A stretch of 64,000 nucleotides of DNA from Saprospiraceae bacterium. GTDB taxonomy: Bacteria; Bacteroidota; Bacteroidia; Chitinophagales; Saprospiraceae. Each line of letters opens with the position of its first letter. Position 1 is the first letter of the stretch. Below are positions 9,463 to 17,585 of this stretch, piece by piece. Both the position numbers and the translations under genes were made by a program. The stretch covers positions 42,044 to 106,043 of the forward strand of contig JANQPA010000003.1 of the NCBI GenBank assembly GCA_028285545.1. Reading direction: 5' to 3'. The notes under the pieces are model-generated. The model worked only from the letters and a program-made list of their open reading frames with translations, was not told where the DNA came from and ran no database searches.

Positions 9463-10653
9463 TCAATAAGCTACCACTTTCCAGGCAACGTATACCTTTG
9501 TATCTCCATATTCGTCACGGAGTGTGAATAGCCCTCTATTTTGAAAGGCTGATTCACTGGTTTGTATTAAAGTACCGCTAACAGTTAAACCATCAAGAGA
9601 CATGCGATCATGTTTATATTTGGGGCCAATGTCGTGCTCCCAAAAACCCATGATAAGACCTATGGAGACTTTTCCTTGATTGAAATCTTCTTCAGTTACG
9701 TAAATAAAAGTGTCATCTTCTGATCCTTGACCCCGGTCTCCGTGATAGATATCTCCTTCGTAAAGGTCTATTGGATTATGCTCACTACGATACCAGAATT
9801 TTTTTTCTTGATTTCTATAGACTCTGTAGTCGTCTCCATCATAAAATACTTTGGCTTTTAGGAAGCCATATAATTCAATTTCACTTCCCGGATCATCTTC
9901 CTCTAAGCACTGCAAGTAGTCAAGTTGTATTTTGTACCTCTTCAATGGAGCAGTAGGACTTACGTCTTCTATGAAAAATCGTTGTGCTGGAGTGCGGTTG
10001 AGGGAATAAGTCCAGATTCCAGTTCCATTTTGGGTGGATCCACCTTTTACATCCAGAACTAAGTTGGGATTTACTTTTGGAATAATATAGTAAGCCCCAC
10101 CTTCAGCAGGTAGAAATCTGAACTTTTGTGCATCTGAACCATTCTTTCGATACAACCAAATGGAGGTACGGGAATTGGCACTTCCTAATTTTACATCCAT
10201 GACCTTATCATTGGACAATTTTAGATAAAAATATCCATCCCCAGCATCTTCTAGTATCCAACTTCGTGTTCTGGCATCAAATCTTTTTGTTACATGATTA
10301 TGGACGGATACATAACTTTTTGAGGTCGTTATTCCATTACGAGGGGTCACATACAAGTTATTTTGCAGGGCAGATCTTAAAGTGATGACCTGACCTTTGC
10401 TAAAAGGAACTTTTAGAGGTTCAGATCTCGAAATTTCCTTTGAATTGGCCTTCTGAATTTTTTGCCTTGATGATGGCAAAGAAGCCGATGAAGAAGGCTT
10501 AGCCGATCGATTTTTTGGAAGAAAAACCTTGGATTTAGGCTTCTTAACATTTTTTTTATTAGGTTTTGTTCCTGGGAATGGGTTTTGAGCACTTAGTGTA
10601 CCAACCAAAACTAAAGCAGTCAAAAGTGCAAATAAGCGGAAGTAGGAATTCAT
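9463..10653 (-). CDS. secreted ricin-type beta-trefoil lectin domain protein
   Basis: The start is placed at the ATG at 10653, giving 396 residues with a clean signal peptide (MNSYFRLFALLTALVLVG, then SAQ); an upstream ATG at 10704 would add 17 residues. After a Lys/Ser-rich linker (about 25-85) comes a beta-trefoil region with recurring blocks such as YFYLKLSNDKVMDVK, KFRFLPAEGGAYYIIP and NLVLDVKGGS, typical of the RICIN fold that binds carbohydrate. The C-terminal 150 residues, rich in Asp, Glu and aromatics, match no family I recognise but look like a beta-rich extracellular domain (DGDDYRVY, FWEHDIGPKY). Probably exported and sugar-binding; the ligand is unknown. It stands alone with about 300 bp upstream. 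Confidence 0.72.
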   Translation of the reverse strand: MNSYFRLFALLTALVLVGTLSAQNPFPGTKPNKKNVKKPKSKVFLPKNRSAKPSSSASLPSSRQKIQKANSKEISRSEPLKVPFSKGQVITLRSALQNNLYVTPRNGITTSKSYVSVHNHVTKRFDARTRSWILEDAGDGYFYLKLSNDKVMDVKLGSANSRTSIWLYRKNGSDAQKFRFLPAEGGAYYIIPKVNPNLVLDVKGGSTQNGTGIWTYSLNRTPAQRFFIEDVSPTAPLKRYKIQLDYLQCLEEDDPGSEIELYGFLKAKVFYDGDDYRVYRNQEKKFWYRSEHNPIDLYEGDIYHGDRGQGSEDDTFIYVTEEDFNQGKVSIGLIMGFWEHDIGPKYKHDRMSLDGLTVSGTLIQTSESAFQNRGLFTLRDEYGDTKVYVAWKVVAY

Positions 10654-10958
10654 CTTTGAGTTCGTTTTAAAGGATGAAAGAATATATAATGAACAGGACA
10701 ACAAATGAATTTCGAATTAACGAAGAGAAGAGGGGGAAATCAATTTCTACTTATCAGGAGGCCAAAAGGATTATCAAACGGTCTAAGTCCAATAGTGCTA
10801 ACAGATTATTTTTATTGATTCAAAGTATTTCTCTTTTCTGAAATCGTATGGATGTAAAGAATCTGCTAAAAACCTTTATTTTCTCACATAATCCACTTTT
10901 TTCCCTCCACCACCCAACGTTTTCTCCTTCACAGACGAATTACTAGTAAACCTTTTTA
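10654..10958. other. divergent intergenic region, nothing recognised
   Basis: This 305-bp gap lies between the lectin gene (minus) and the sigma factor gene (plus). It must hold both promoters, but no exact TAnnTTTG box, convincing palindrome or small gene was found. Confidence 0.4.
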
Positions 10959-11525
10959 ATGTCCAAATTCTCATCCATACAAGAGTTGATTGCTGGCTGT
11001 CTGCAAAAGGATAGGATCGCCCAGAAAGAATTACACCGTCGGTTTTATGGTCGATTGCTGGCAGTGACCATGCGTTATGCCAATGATATGGATGATGCAA
11101 AAGCTATTTTGAATGCAGCCTTTTTAAAAATCTTTCAGGAACTAGCTTCCTACGATTCCAAGCGGGAATTCTTGCCCTGGGCACAAAAAATAACACTGCA
11201 CACCTCCCTGGATCATGTTCGAAAGAGAATGCGATATGAAAAGCACCTACGCAATTTTACCACATTTCCTATTCATCAAACTAGGGGCTGGAATGAGGCA
11301 CTCAATTCGCTGGCAGAAGAAGACATCTACAAATACATCCAACAATTGCCAGTAGCCATGCGGACCGTATTTTCCTTATTCGAAATTGAAGGGTTTTCTC
11401 ACAAGGAGATTGCCGACTTACTTGGAATTAGTGTAGGAACTTCAAGGAGTCACTTAAGTGAAGCCAAAAAGAAACTTCGAAAGATGTTATCCTTTTTTCT
11501 AGAGCTACAAAAAAATGCAGTATGA
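10959..11525 (+). CDS. ECF-type RNA polymerase sigma factor
   Basis: A 188-residue sigma-70 family protein with only regions 2 and 4. Region 2 spans about residues 10-95 and includes AMRYANDMDDAKAILNAAFLKIFQ and a WAQKITLHTSLDHVRKR block. Region 4 spans about 125-180 with PVAMRTVFSLFEIEGFSHKEIA and a helix-turn-helix in DLLGISVGTSRSHLSEAKKKL. It directs RNA polymerase to a small regulon, probably in response to an envelope signal. Its stop overlaps the start of the next gene by 4 bp (ATGA), so the two are co-translated and the downstream membrane protein is the likely partner. No classical anti-sigma (FecR) gene is seen. Confidence 0.9.
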   Translation: MSKFSSIQELIAGCLQKDRIAQKELHRRFYGRLLAVTMRYANDMDDAKAILNAAFLKIFQELASYDSKREFLPWAQKITLHTSLDHVRKRMRYEKHLRNFTTFPIHQTRGWNEALNSLAEEDIYKYIQQLPVAMRTVFSLFEIEGFSHKEIADLLGISVGTSRSHLSEAKKKLRKMLSFFLELQKNAV

Positions 11526-12610
11526 GGAATGATTTTAGAAAAAGACTAAAGGATTATGAGTTTGAGTATGAATCTGCCGCCTGGGAAGATTTAAGCCAAT
11601 TATTGGATAAGACCTCACCTTTACCGCCTATCCAAAAAATATTTCAATTTTTTAAAATTATCGTTTCTGCTTATACCTTAAGTATTATCATCACTTCTTT
11701 TTCGGGGAATCCCTCTGTCACTAATTTAGAAAAAGAAGCAAAAATAATAGCTGCCGAAGAGATCGAGAGCCCCGGCCGGAAAATAATATTGGAAAAACAG
11801 AAGGCCATCACTTTGCCTAAAAATACTCAAAGCACCTCCCCTATACTGCCCCTTTCGGAAAAAATTGAAAAACAGGAAACCTCCAATGACCCTGGTTTTT
11901 CCGAAATAATAAAACCAAAATTGGAGGAAAAGACACAACAAGAAAAAGAATCAACAAGTCAAAAAGCTAAATTTTTGCGCTCTAATCCTAATAAAAGAAA
12001 GCATCCGCCATTAGCCATGCTGAAATCAAGGTCGGAATCTGAAATCCAAACTGATCAGAGCGATCATCAAGTCAATTTGTTGTCCCCGCCGGTTTTATTA
12101 AAAGGGGAAAAATCTAAATCAAATGCCCCAATATACCTTCAGATGGCTGGCGGGAGTGTAATTCGAAAGCTCGATTCAGGAACCAGGTTACGCTTAGATG
12201 CCAATTTCCCAATTGCTCCTAAATGGTCAATAGGTTTGAGCCTGGCTCAGGGAATGTTTCCAGGGCTTGATATCTCAACCTTTAATCAGCACTTAAAAGA
12301 AAATAACAGTGTAACGGAAGTATTTGGTCTGCTGCATTTTAATTTAATAGAAAAAAACAAGCACCAGTTAAGAATTAGCACAGCAGCAGGACTTCAATTT
12401 AACACTATTGACAGAAAAGTTTTTTTCAATAATTCAGGACATTCCTTTTTTGATCACAACATCGATATATACCCCCATGTAGGTATTGAAGTGGGAATTG
12501 GATATCAATATTTTATTAAGCCTAAGCTCAGTTTAGGCGGCCACTTAAGTCGTATTTTTGGAAGGAATAATTCGGTATTTCTTGGCTTACAGCTTGCTTA
12601 CCAATTATAA
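11522..12610 (+). CDS. membrane protein with N-terminal cytoplasmic segment and C-terminal outer-membrane beta-barrel-like domain
   Basis: A 362-residue protein of unusual layout. Residues 1-40 are soluble and contain an AWEDLSQLLD block, a hydrophobic helix follows at about 42-62, then a long charged Lys/Glu/Ser-rich linker (about 70-190). The last 165 residues are alternating beta segments (YLQMAGGSVIRKL, RLDANFPIAPKWSIGL) ending FLGLQLAYQL, as in small outer-membrane barrels. The gene is fused translationally to the ECF sigma gene. By analogy with similar Bacteroidota pairs, the N-terminal segment may hold the sigma factor while the linker and barrel reach the outer membrane. That role is inference; no anti-sigma domain is recognisable. 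Confidence 0.6.
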   Translation: MRNDFRKRLKDYEFEYESAAWEDLSQLLDKTSPLPPIQKIFQFFKIIVSAYTLSIIITSFSGNPSVTNLEKEAKIIAAEEIESPGRKIILEKQKAITLPKNTQSTSPILPLSEKIEKQETSNDPGFSEIIKPKLEEKTQQEKESTSQKAKFLRSNPNKRKHPPLAMLKSRSESEIQTDQSDHQVNLLSPPVLLKGEKSKSNAPIYLQMAGGSVIRKLDSGTRLRLDANFPIAPKWSIGLSLAQGMFPGLDISTFNQHLKENNSVTEVFGLLHFNLIEKNKHQLRISTAAGLQFNTIDRKVFFNNSGHSFFDHNIDIYPHVGIEVGIGYQYFIKPKLSLGGHLSRIFGRNNSVFLGLQLAYQL

Positions 12611-12921
12611 AAATCAGGTTTTAATTAATCATTTATCAATCCAATTGCTTTGTTATTTGGAAGAACACAATCTAAAAAATCTTACATGAGCATTAAAAAA
12701 TTAGATTAGTAGAGGATTACTCAGCTAGGATAGATTGGTAAGCCTTTGCGAATTAATTGCTTACCAATCCCTTCATTTCATTTCGGGCTTAGTAATCTAA
12801 TATCAAACCAAATTTTATTTATCTGTACAACTTGGCCGATCCAATTTCTTATATAAATGAATAGTCCTTAAACTCAATCACCTTCCTTTTTAAATAAATC
12901 AAATAATAAAATTTTTAACCT
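12611..12921. other. intergenic region holding a palindromic repeat
   Basis: This 311-bp gap between the barrel protein and TonB receptor genes contains a palindromic repeat (12694-12802, listed separately) and otherwise AT-rich DNA. The receptor promoter should lie in the last 110 bp; no exact TAnnTTTG box was found. Confidence 0.4.
12694..12802. repeat. dispersed palindromic repeat, full copy A
   Basis: An imperfect palindrome of about 109 bp. Outer arms TTAGATTA (12701-12708) and TAATCTAA (12793-12800) pair; inner arms GATTGGTAAGC (12733-12743) and GCTTACCAATC (12759-12769) pair perfectly. Its right half recurs at 46915-46954 and its left half at 55575-55609, where the IS element is inserted. 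This is a mobile-element-like or REP-like family without coding capacity. Confidence 0.7.
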
Positions 12922-15294
12922 ATGAAAGTTTTAACAATCATTGGCATGGCCTTGCTATGCCTGCCATTAAGTGCCCAGCAAACCGTGAGAGGATCCATTT
13001 TCGATAAAGACTCCAAAGTCCCCTTGCTGGGTGCAGTCGTACAAATTGCAGAATTGGGGTCCTCATTTGCCACAACCAGCGACAGTGCAGGAAATTTTAG
13101 CATCAATGAAGTTCCTACCGGGCGCATAAGTCTGGAAGTATCCTATTTAGGTTATGAGTCCATACGCATGGAGGAATTATTGGTCTCCAACTCCAAAGAA
13201 TTGATTATAAATGTAGCGATGCAAGAAACCATCAATCAATTAGAGGTAGTAGAAGTACGATCCACCCGAAATGGAGAACCTTTAAATGAATTAAGTACGG
13301 TGAGCAGTTTGTCATTCACCATGGAAGCTCTAAAAAGACAACCAGCTAACTTTGCTGACCCCGCCCGCATGGCTCTCAACTTTCCTGGAGTAATGCTTGG
13401 TGGAGAAGATCTTCTAAATGACCTGGTTATCCGGGGGAATGCCCCCTCAGGTATGTTGTGGAGGCTGGAGGGAATAGAAATCCCCAATCCCAATCATTTT
13501 GCTACCAGAGGTGGTTCCGGGGGAGGCATCACCATGCTAAGTGCCAATGCCATGGCTTCTTCCGATTTTTTTAGCGGAGCTTTTCCAGCAGAATATGGGA
13601 ATGCCTTATCCGGGGTGATGGATATTAAAATGCGTAAGGGGAATACCAACAAAAAAGAGACCTCACTGCAAATTGGCTTATTAGGTCTTGACCTGGCTAC
13701 TGAAGGGCCCTTTTCAAAAAATTATGAGGGTTCCTATATGGTTAATTTTCGATATTCTACCCTAGGTATTTTAGACCAAATAGGCTTAAATCCGAGCGGA
13801 GGAACCATTCCTGATTTTCAAGATCTTTCTTTTAAAATCCATTTGCCAACTTCCAAACTAGGCACCTTTAGTATTTTTGGCCTGGGCGGTCACTTCATAG
13901 AAGAAGAACTCAGTGGTTTTTTTCCCCAAGATTTGCAAGCTTATAAAGATGAAGGCTTATCCGGAATTGTAGGAGTTTCCAATCTTTTTTTTCTTTCAAA
14001 AAATACCTACCTGAAAACCATTTATGCCAAAAGCTATTCTCAATTGGATTTCGAGGAAAGTTTTGGGCCTGAATTGATCCCAAGGTATGAAGAACAATTT
14101 ATTGATCAATCGGATCGGGTATCTCTACTACTTAATCATAAGTTTAGTGCCCGACATATGCTTAGAATGGGCGGTATTGTTAGCCGACTGAGTTATGAAT
14201 TGATCTTGCGAGAAGAGAATTACGATATAGTTGACAATAACGGATTCCCAGAAAGAGAATATAATGGCAGTTGGAGAACAATACTAGACAATCAAGGCCA
14301 AACCAATCTTTTTCAAGCATATGCGCAGCTTAAATCAAAACTCACTGCTGCCTTAACCCTCAATCTGGGTATTCATTTTACACATTTTCAACTCAATGAA
14401 AATAGTCTGTGGGAGCCTCGATTTGGATTAAAATATCAGCTTAATGAAAATCAGGAATTAAGCTTTGGAGCGGGCCTGCACAGTCGCCAGGAAGCATTGC
14501 CCCTTTATTTTATCCATAAAGAATTAGAAGATGGAAGTACTATACAGCCTTACCTGCAATTGCCCTTACAGCAATCTAAACATTTAGTTCTTGGATATCG
14601 AAACAAACTGAATACAGCATGGTCCATCCATTCGGAAATCTATTTCCAGCATTTAGAAAACCTTCCGGTAAGCAATAATCCTTCTAGCACATTAGCTGCT
14701 TTAAATGTCAACTTTTTTGACCTACTTTTCCAGGATGACGTTCTGGTTGGCCAGGGGGAAGGCTTAAACTACGGTATTGACATAAATATTGACCGACGGT
14801 TTTATCGTCAATATTACCTGATTGCCAATGCTTCTCTTCTGCGTTCGAAATTTAAGACCCTGGAAGGACAGTGGCATCACAGTCGGTACAGCACCGGATA
14901 TAATTTCCTACTGACAGGGGGCAAAGATTGGATGATAGGGAAAAAGAAAACCGCTTCCCTGGGATTTAATGTGCGTTTTTTATTAAACGGAGGCCAACGA
15001 TACACACCCATTGATACCGAACAGAGCATAGCACAGATGCGGACCATATTATCGAATCGAATATTTTCCCAGCATTTGCCTACTTACTTCAGAGCAGATG
15101 TGGGTTTGAATTACCGATTGCCTGCTCGAAAGGTACTGCATTTCTTATCCCTGAATATCCAGAATGTGAGCAATACCTTAAATGTATTTGAAAGGGTGGA
15201 ACGATATAATGAGCTAGAGCCCGATAAAGTAAGGACCTTGGATTTTATACAAACCGGTTTGATTCCGATATTGAATTATCGCATTGAGTTTTAA
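12922..15294 (+). CDS. TonB-dependent receptor with carboxypeptidase-like regulatory domain
   Basis: A 790-residue outer-membrane receptor. It has a signal peptide ending LSAQQT, a CarboxypepD_reg-like beta-sandwich at about 22-105 (GSIFDKDSKVPLLGAVV, LEVSYLGYESI), a plug domain at about 120-240 (NFPGVMLGGEDLLNDLVIRGN) and a 22-stranded-type barrel ending in NYRIEF with terminal Phe. It should import a ligand across the outer membrane using TonB energy. No SusD partner is present, so it is not a standard polysaccharide system. It lies downstream of the ECF sigma pair on the same strand, but 311 bp away with a repeat between, so shared control is uncertain. Ligand unknown. Confidence 0.85.
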   Translation: MKVLTIIGMALLCLPLSAQQTVRGSIFDKDSKVPLLGAVVQIAELGSSFATTSDSAGNFSINEVPTGRISLEVSYLGYESIRMEELLVSNSKELIINVAMQETINQLEVVEVRSTRNGEPLNELSTVSSLSFTMEALKRQPANFADPARMALNFPGVMLGGEDLLNDLVIRGNAPSGMLWRLEGIEIPNPNHFATRGGSGGGITMLSANAMASSDFFSGAFPAEYGNALSGVMDIKMRKGNTNKKETSLQIGLLGLDLATEGPFSKNYEGSYMVNFRYSTLGILDQIGLNPSGGTIPDFQDLSFKIHLPTSKLGTFSIFGLGGHFIEEELSGFFPQDLQAYKDEGLSGIVGVSNLFFLSKNTYLKTIYAKSYSQLDFEESFGPELIPRYEEQFIDQSDRVSLLLNHKFSARHMLRMGGIVSRLSYELILREENYDIVDNNGFPEREYNGSWRTILDNQGQTNLFQAYAQLKSKLTAALTLNLGIHFTHFQLNENSLWEPRFGLKYQLNENQELSFGAGLHSRQEALPLYFIHKELEDGSTIQPYLQLPLQQSKHLVLGYRNKLNTAWSIHSEIYFQHLENLPVSNNPSSTLAALNVNFFDLLFQDDVLVGQGEGLNYGIDINIDRRFYRQYYLIANASLLRSKFKTLEGQWHHSRYSTGYNFLLTGGKDWMIGKKKTASLGFNVRFLLNGGQRYTPIDTEQSIAQMRTILSNRIFSQHLPTYFRADVGLNYRLPARKVLHFLSLNIQNVSNTLNVFERVERYNELEPDKVRTLDFIQTGLIPILNYRIEF

Positions 15295-15302
15295 GTTTAT
15301 TT

Positions 15303-15359
15303 CACCGCAAAGCCGCTAATAAGCGCAAAGTCTTAGCGTTTCTTAGCGCTTTAGCGGTG
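15303..15359. terminator. imperfect hairpin of the CACCGC..AAAGCGCTAAG type
   Basis: CACCGCAAAGCCGCTAATAA at the left pairs, with a few mismatches, with the inverse complement of TTCTTAGCGCTTTAGCGGTG at the right. It lies between the convergent TonB receptor and OsmC genes, so it could end transcription from both sides. The sequence resembles the simple CGCAAAG/CGCTAAG intergenic repeats found in many Bacteroidota genomes; this link is from general knowledge. Confidence 0.55.
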
Positions 15360-15421
15360 TATTATTTTTAAAAACTCACTTGATATATTTGATTAGCAGC
15401 CACTGGAAGGGCTGCCCCATA

Positions 15422-15832
15422 TCAATTAGAAGGCCAATCATAACTCAAGTCCACAATAGGTTTTACTGCTAAACTTCGACTAACCAGGCAGGTACCTGCT
15501 GTTTTTAATAAAATTTTCTCTGTTTTTTCATCTATCTCAACGGCAAGGTGAATTACCACCTTCAGAAGACTGATGGTTTTTGGTTTTGAGGATAGATCTT
15601 TAAAAACTTGTAGTTTAACTTTATCTAAATCAATTCTATTTCTGATTAAGACTTTTTCCAGGCTTGATCCAATACAGGTACCCAAGGCAGCGGCCAACAA
15701 ATCAGTGGATGAAAATTCATTACCCCGGCCCCCATATTCCTTAGGTTTTGAGGTAAAAACTTCAGAGGGAGTCTCATTATGTTGAACTTTACAGGTACCT
15801 TCTCCTTGAAGGCTTATGTCTAGAATGGTCAT
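15422..15832 (-). CDS. OsmC/Ohr family peroxiredoxin-like protein
   Basis: A 136-residue cytoplasmic protein with the OsmC fold. The helix motif STDLLAAALGTCIGSSLEKV carries the first reactive Cys, and TAGTCLVSRSL near residue 115 carries the second. In this family the cysteine pair reduces organic hydroperoxides. The N-terminal EGTCKVQHNETPSEVFT and FTSKPKEYGGRGNEFSSTD blocks are typical. Length is normal. It lies downstream of the acetyltransferase gene on the same strand, with a strong hairpin in the 70-bp gap. Confidence 0.85.
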   Translation of the reverse strand: MTILDISLQGEGTCKVQHNETPSEVFTSKPKEYGGRGNEFSSTDLLAAALGTCIGSSLEKVLIRNRIDLDKVKLQVFKDLSSKPKTISLLKVVIHLAVEIDEKTEKILLKTAGTCLVSRSLAVKPIVDLSYDWPSN

Positions 15833-15853
15833 AAACTTGATTAAATGTAAAAG

Positions 15854-15906
15854 GTAGAAGGTAAAAAGTAGAAAGACAGGAAGTCTTTTTACTTTTTACC
15901 TTCTAC
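15854..15906. terminator. 24-bp stem hairpin between acetyltransferase and osmC-like genes
   Basis: Positions 15854-15877 pair with 15883-15906 around a 5-base loop; only one position is not a Watson-Crick pair. The right arm overlaps the stop codon of the acetyltransferase gene on the minus strand. It could terminate or attenuate transcription before the OsmC gene. Its GTAGAA/TTCTAC wording also resembles the GTAGAAATA-type intergenic repeats at 35209-35280 and 53850-53985. Confidence 0.6.
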
Positions 15907-16394
15907 ATTCTACTGATTAATAATTCCCAATAGGCTACATCAATATATTCCCCAAATTTATAACCTATTTCTTTGAAATGAGCTACCTTTTCAAAGCCAA
16001 ATTTTTCGTGTAGAGCGACACTTCCTGAATTGGGCAGGGCAATACCAGCCATGATGGCATGAAAATTCATTTTTTTTAAAAGCTGCAATAATTCCTGATA
16101 CAGCATGGAACCAATGCCTTGTCCTTGATAATCAGGATTGAGGTAAACACTACTTTCAGCAGATTGACGGTAGGCTGCTCTTGGTTTCCAGGGACTGGCA
16201 TAAGCATAGCCTAAGATTCGGCTTTCCTTTTCATATACAATCCAGGGTAATTTGGTGATTTTTTCAAAGATCCGCTTTTCCATGTCCTGGATCGATATTG
16301 GCTGCTCTTCAAAGCTAACGGTGGTGTTTAAAATGTAATAATTATAGATTTCAGCTAGTTGATTGGCATCTTGAGGGCTGACTGCTCTAAGCAT
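15903..16394 (-). CDS. GNAT family N-acetyltransferase (Pat/YwnH-like)
   Basis: A 163-residue acetyltransferase using acetyl-CoA. It opens with the pattern of phosphinothricin-type acetyltransferases (EIYNYYILNTTVSFEE, then SIQDMEKRI), has the acetyl-CoA loop YQGQGIGSMLYQEL near residue 100, and ends with NSGSVALHEKFGFEKVAHF and a YKFGEYIDVAYWE block. Enzymes of this group act on small amines such as methionine sulfoximine or similar toxic amino acid analogues. It is 39 bp downstream of glycerate kinase on the same strand and may be transcribed with it, though its job does not obviously belong to that pathway. Confidence 0.86.
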   Translation of the reverse strand: MLRAVSPQDANQLAEIYNYYILNTTVSFEEQPISIQDMEKRIFEKITKLPWIVYEKESRILGYAYASPWKPRAAYRQSAESSVYLNPDYQGQGIGSMLYQELLQLLKKMNFHAIMAGIALPNSGSVALHEKFGFEKVAHFKEIGYKFGEYIDVAYWELLISRM

Positions 16395-16433
16395 TGGATT
16401 TTATTTTCAATATCGAAAAAGGAAGAGAATTAA

Positions 16434-17552
16434 TCAATCCAAAACTTGGTTACGAAACTGTGAAGCCAGTTCCTTTAAATATTTTTCCCCATTAACCATG
16501 GCATCCGAAAGATCCTTTGCGATTTCCATTACCGAATAAATACCTTGAGTTTTTATCTTACTTCTATCCTTTTCATCCAACTCATTTTTCCCAACAAAAA
16601 GACTAAGTGGCTTATTATGCTTTTTGCACAGAGAGTCAAGGCCATCTATTACTTTTCCTTGTAAAGACTGACCATCTAGCCTTCCCTCTCCACTAATGAC
16701 CCAATCAGCTGATTGAATTTGAGTTTCCAGGTTGGTTAGGGCCGAAATGGTGTCAAAACCACTTCGAAGTTGAGCTCCAAAAAGGGCCACTAATCCAGCA
16801 CCTATCCCTCCTGCAGCGCCACTTCCCGGCAGTTCACTTACATCTCTATTAAATTGTTGAAAAATTATTTGATGAAAATTTCTTAAACCCTGATCCAGGA
16901 TTTCTATCTGTTTTGGACTAGCTCCTTTTTGTTTGGCATATACATAAGCAGCTCCATTGGGGCCAAATAAAGGATTGCTCACATCGCAAAGCAAGGTCAT
17001 ATCAAGATTACTTAGATCCATGGAAGAACTTTGCTCGATATAGCGAATTCGCAACAAATTTGCCCCGATCGGTTCAAGTTGCTGTTTTTGATCATCTAAA
17101 AATTGGAAACCCAATGCAGCGGAAATTCCCATACCTGCATCATTGGTAGCACTGCCTCCAAGGAAAAGGAAAAATTGACGATAACCCTTATTTAGGGCAT
17201 CTAAAACCATTTGTCCTGTCCCAAAAGTTGAAGTCTGTAAAGGATTTCGTTCTTCCTCTTTTAGTAATACCAGGCCACTGGCACTTGCCATTTCAATAAA
17301 AGCGATATTCTCCGAAGTAAAGTATTCAGCCACAATAGGTCTTCCCAGAGGATCGTGGACACTCAACTTCTCGGGCCTAAGATCTAAATGCTTGCTGAGA
17401 ATTTCTAATGCCCCATCTCCTCCATCCGCCATGGGATGGTAAATGGTTTCTAAAGATTTTCCACTACCTTTTAAGCCATTATCAATAGCCTGGCATACCT
17501 CATAGGCAGATAAGGAGCCTTTAAATTTGTCGGGGGCAATTAATATTTTCAT
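16434..17552 (-). CDS. glycerate 2-kinase (GarK/GlxK family)
   Basis: A 372-residue kinase of the GarK/GlxK glycerate kinase family, phosphorylating D-glycerate with ATP in the cytoplasm. The N-terminus MKILIAPDKFKGSLSA is diagnostic. Other family blocks are DGGDGALEIL, FLFLGGSATNDAGMG, GSGAAGGIGAGL and VISGEGRLDGQSLQGKV. Length is normal. It follows the symporter gene by 33 bp, and a GH63 glycosidase lies just beyond. Members of this family make 2-phosphoglycerate, which enters lower glycolysis. The context suggests the glycerate comes from hydrolysis of a glycosylated glycerate. Function firm, source of glycerate inferred. Confidence 0.92.
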   Translation of the reverse strand: MKILIAPDKFKGSLSAYEVCQAIDNGLKGSGKSLETIYHPMADGGDGALEILSKHLDLRPEKLSVHDPLGRPIVAEYFTSENIAFIEMASASGLVLLKEEERNPLQTSTFGTGQMVLDALNKGYRQFFLFLGGSATNDAGMGISAALGFQFLDDQKQQLEPIGANLLRIRYIEQSSSMDLSNLDMTLLCDVSNPLFGPNGAAYVYAKQKGASPKQIEILDQGLRNFHQIIFQQFNRDVSELPGSGAAGGIGAGLVALFGAQLRSGFDTISALTNLETQIQSADWVISGEGRLDGQSLQGKVIDGLDSLCKKHNKPLSLFVGKNELDEKDRSKIKTQGIYSVMEIAKDLSDAMVNGEKYLKELASQFRNQVLD

Positions 17553-17585
17553 AAAAATCAGGTCTCAGCAATTCATTCTTTTTGA

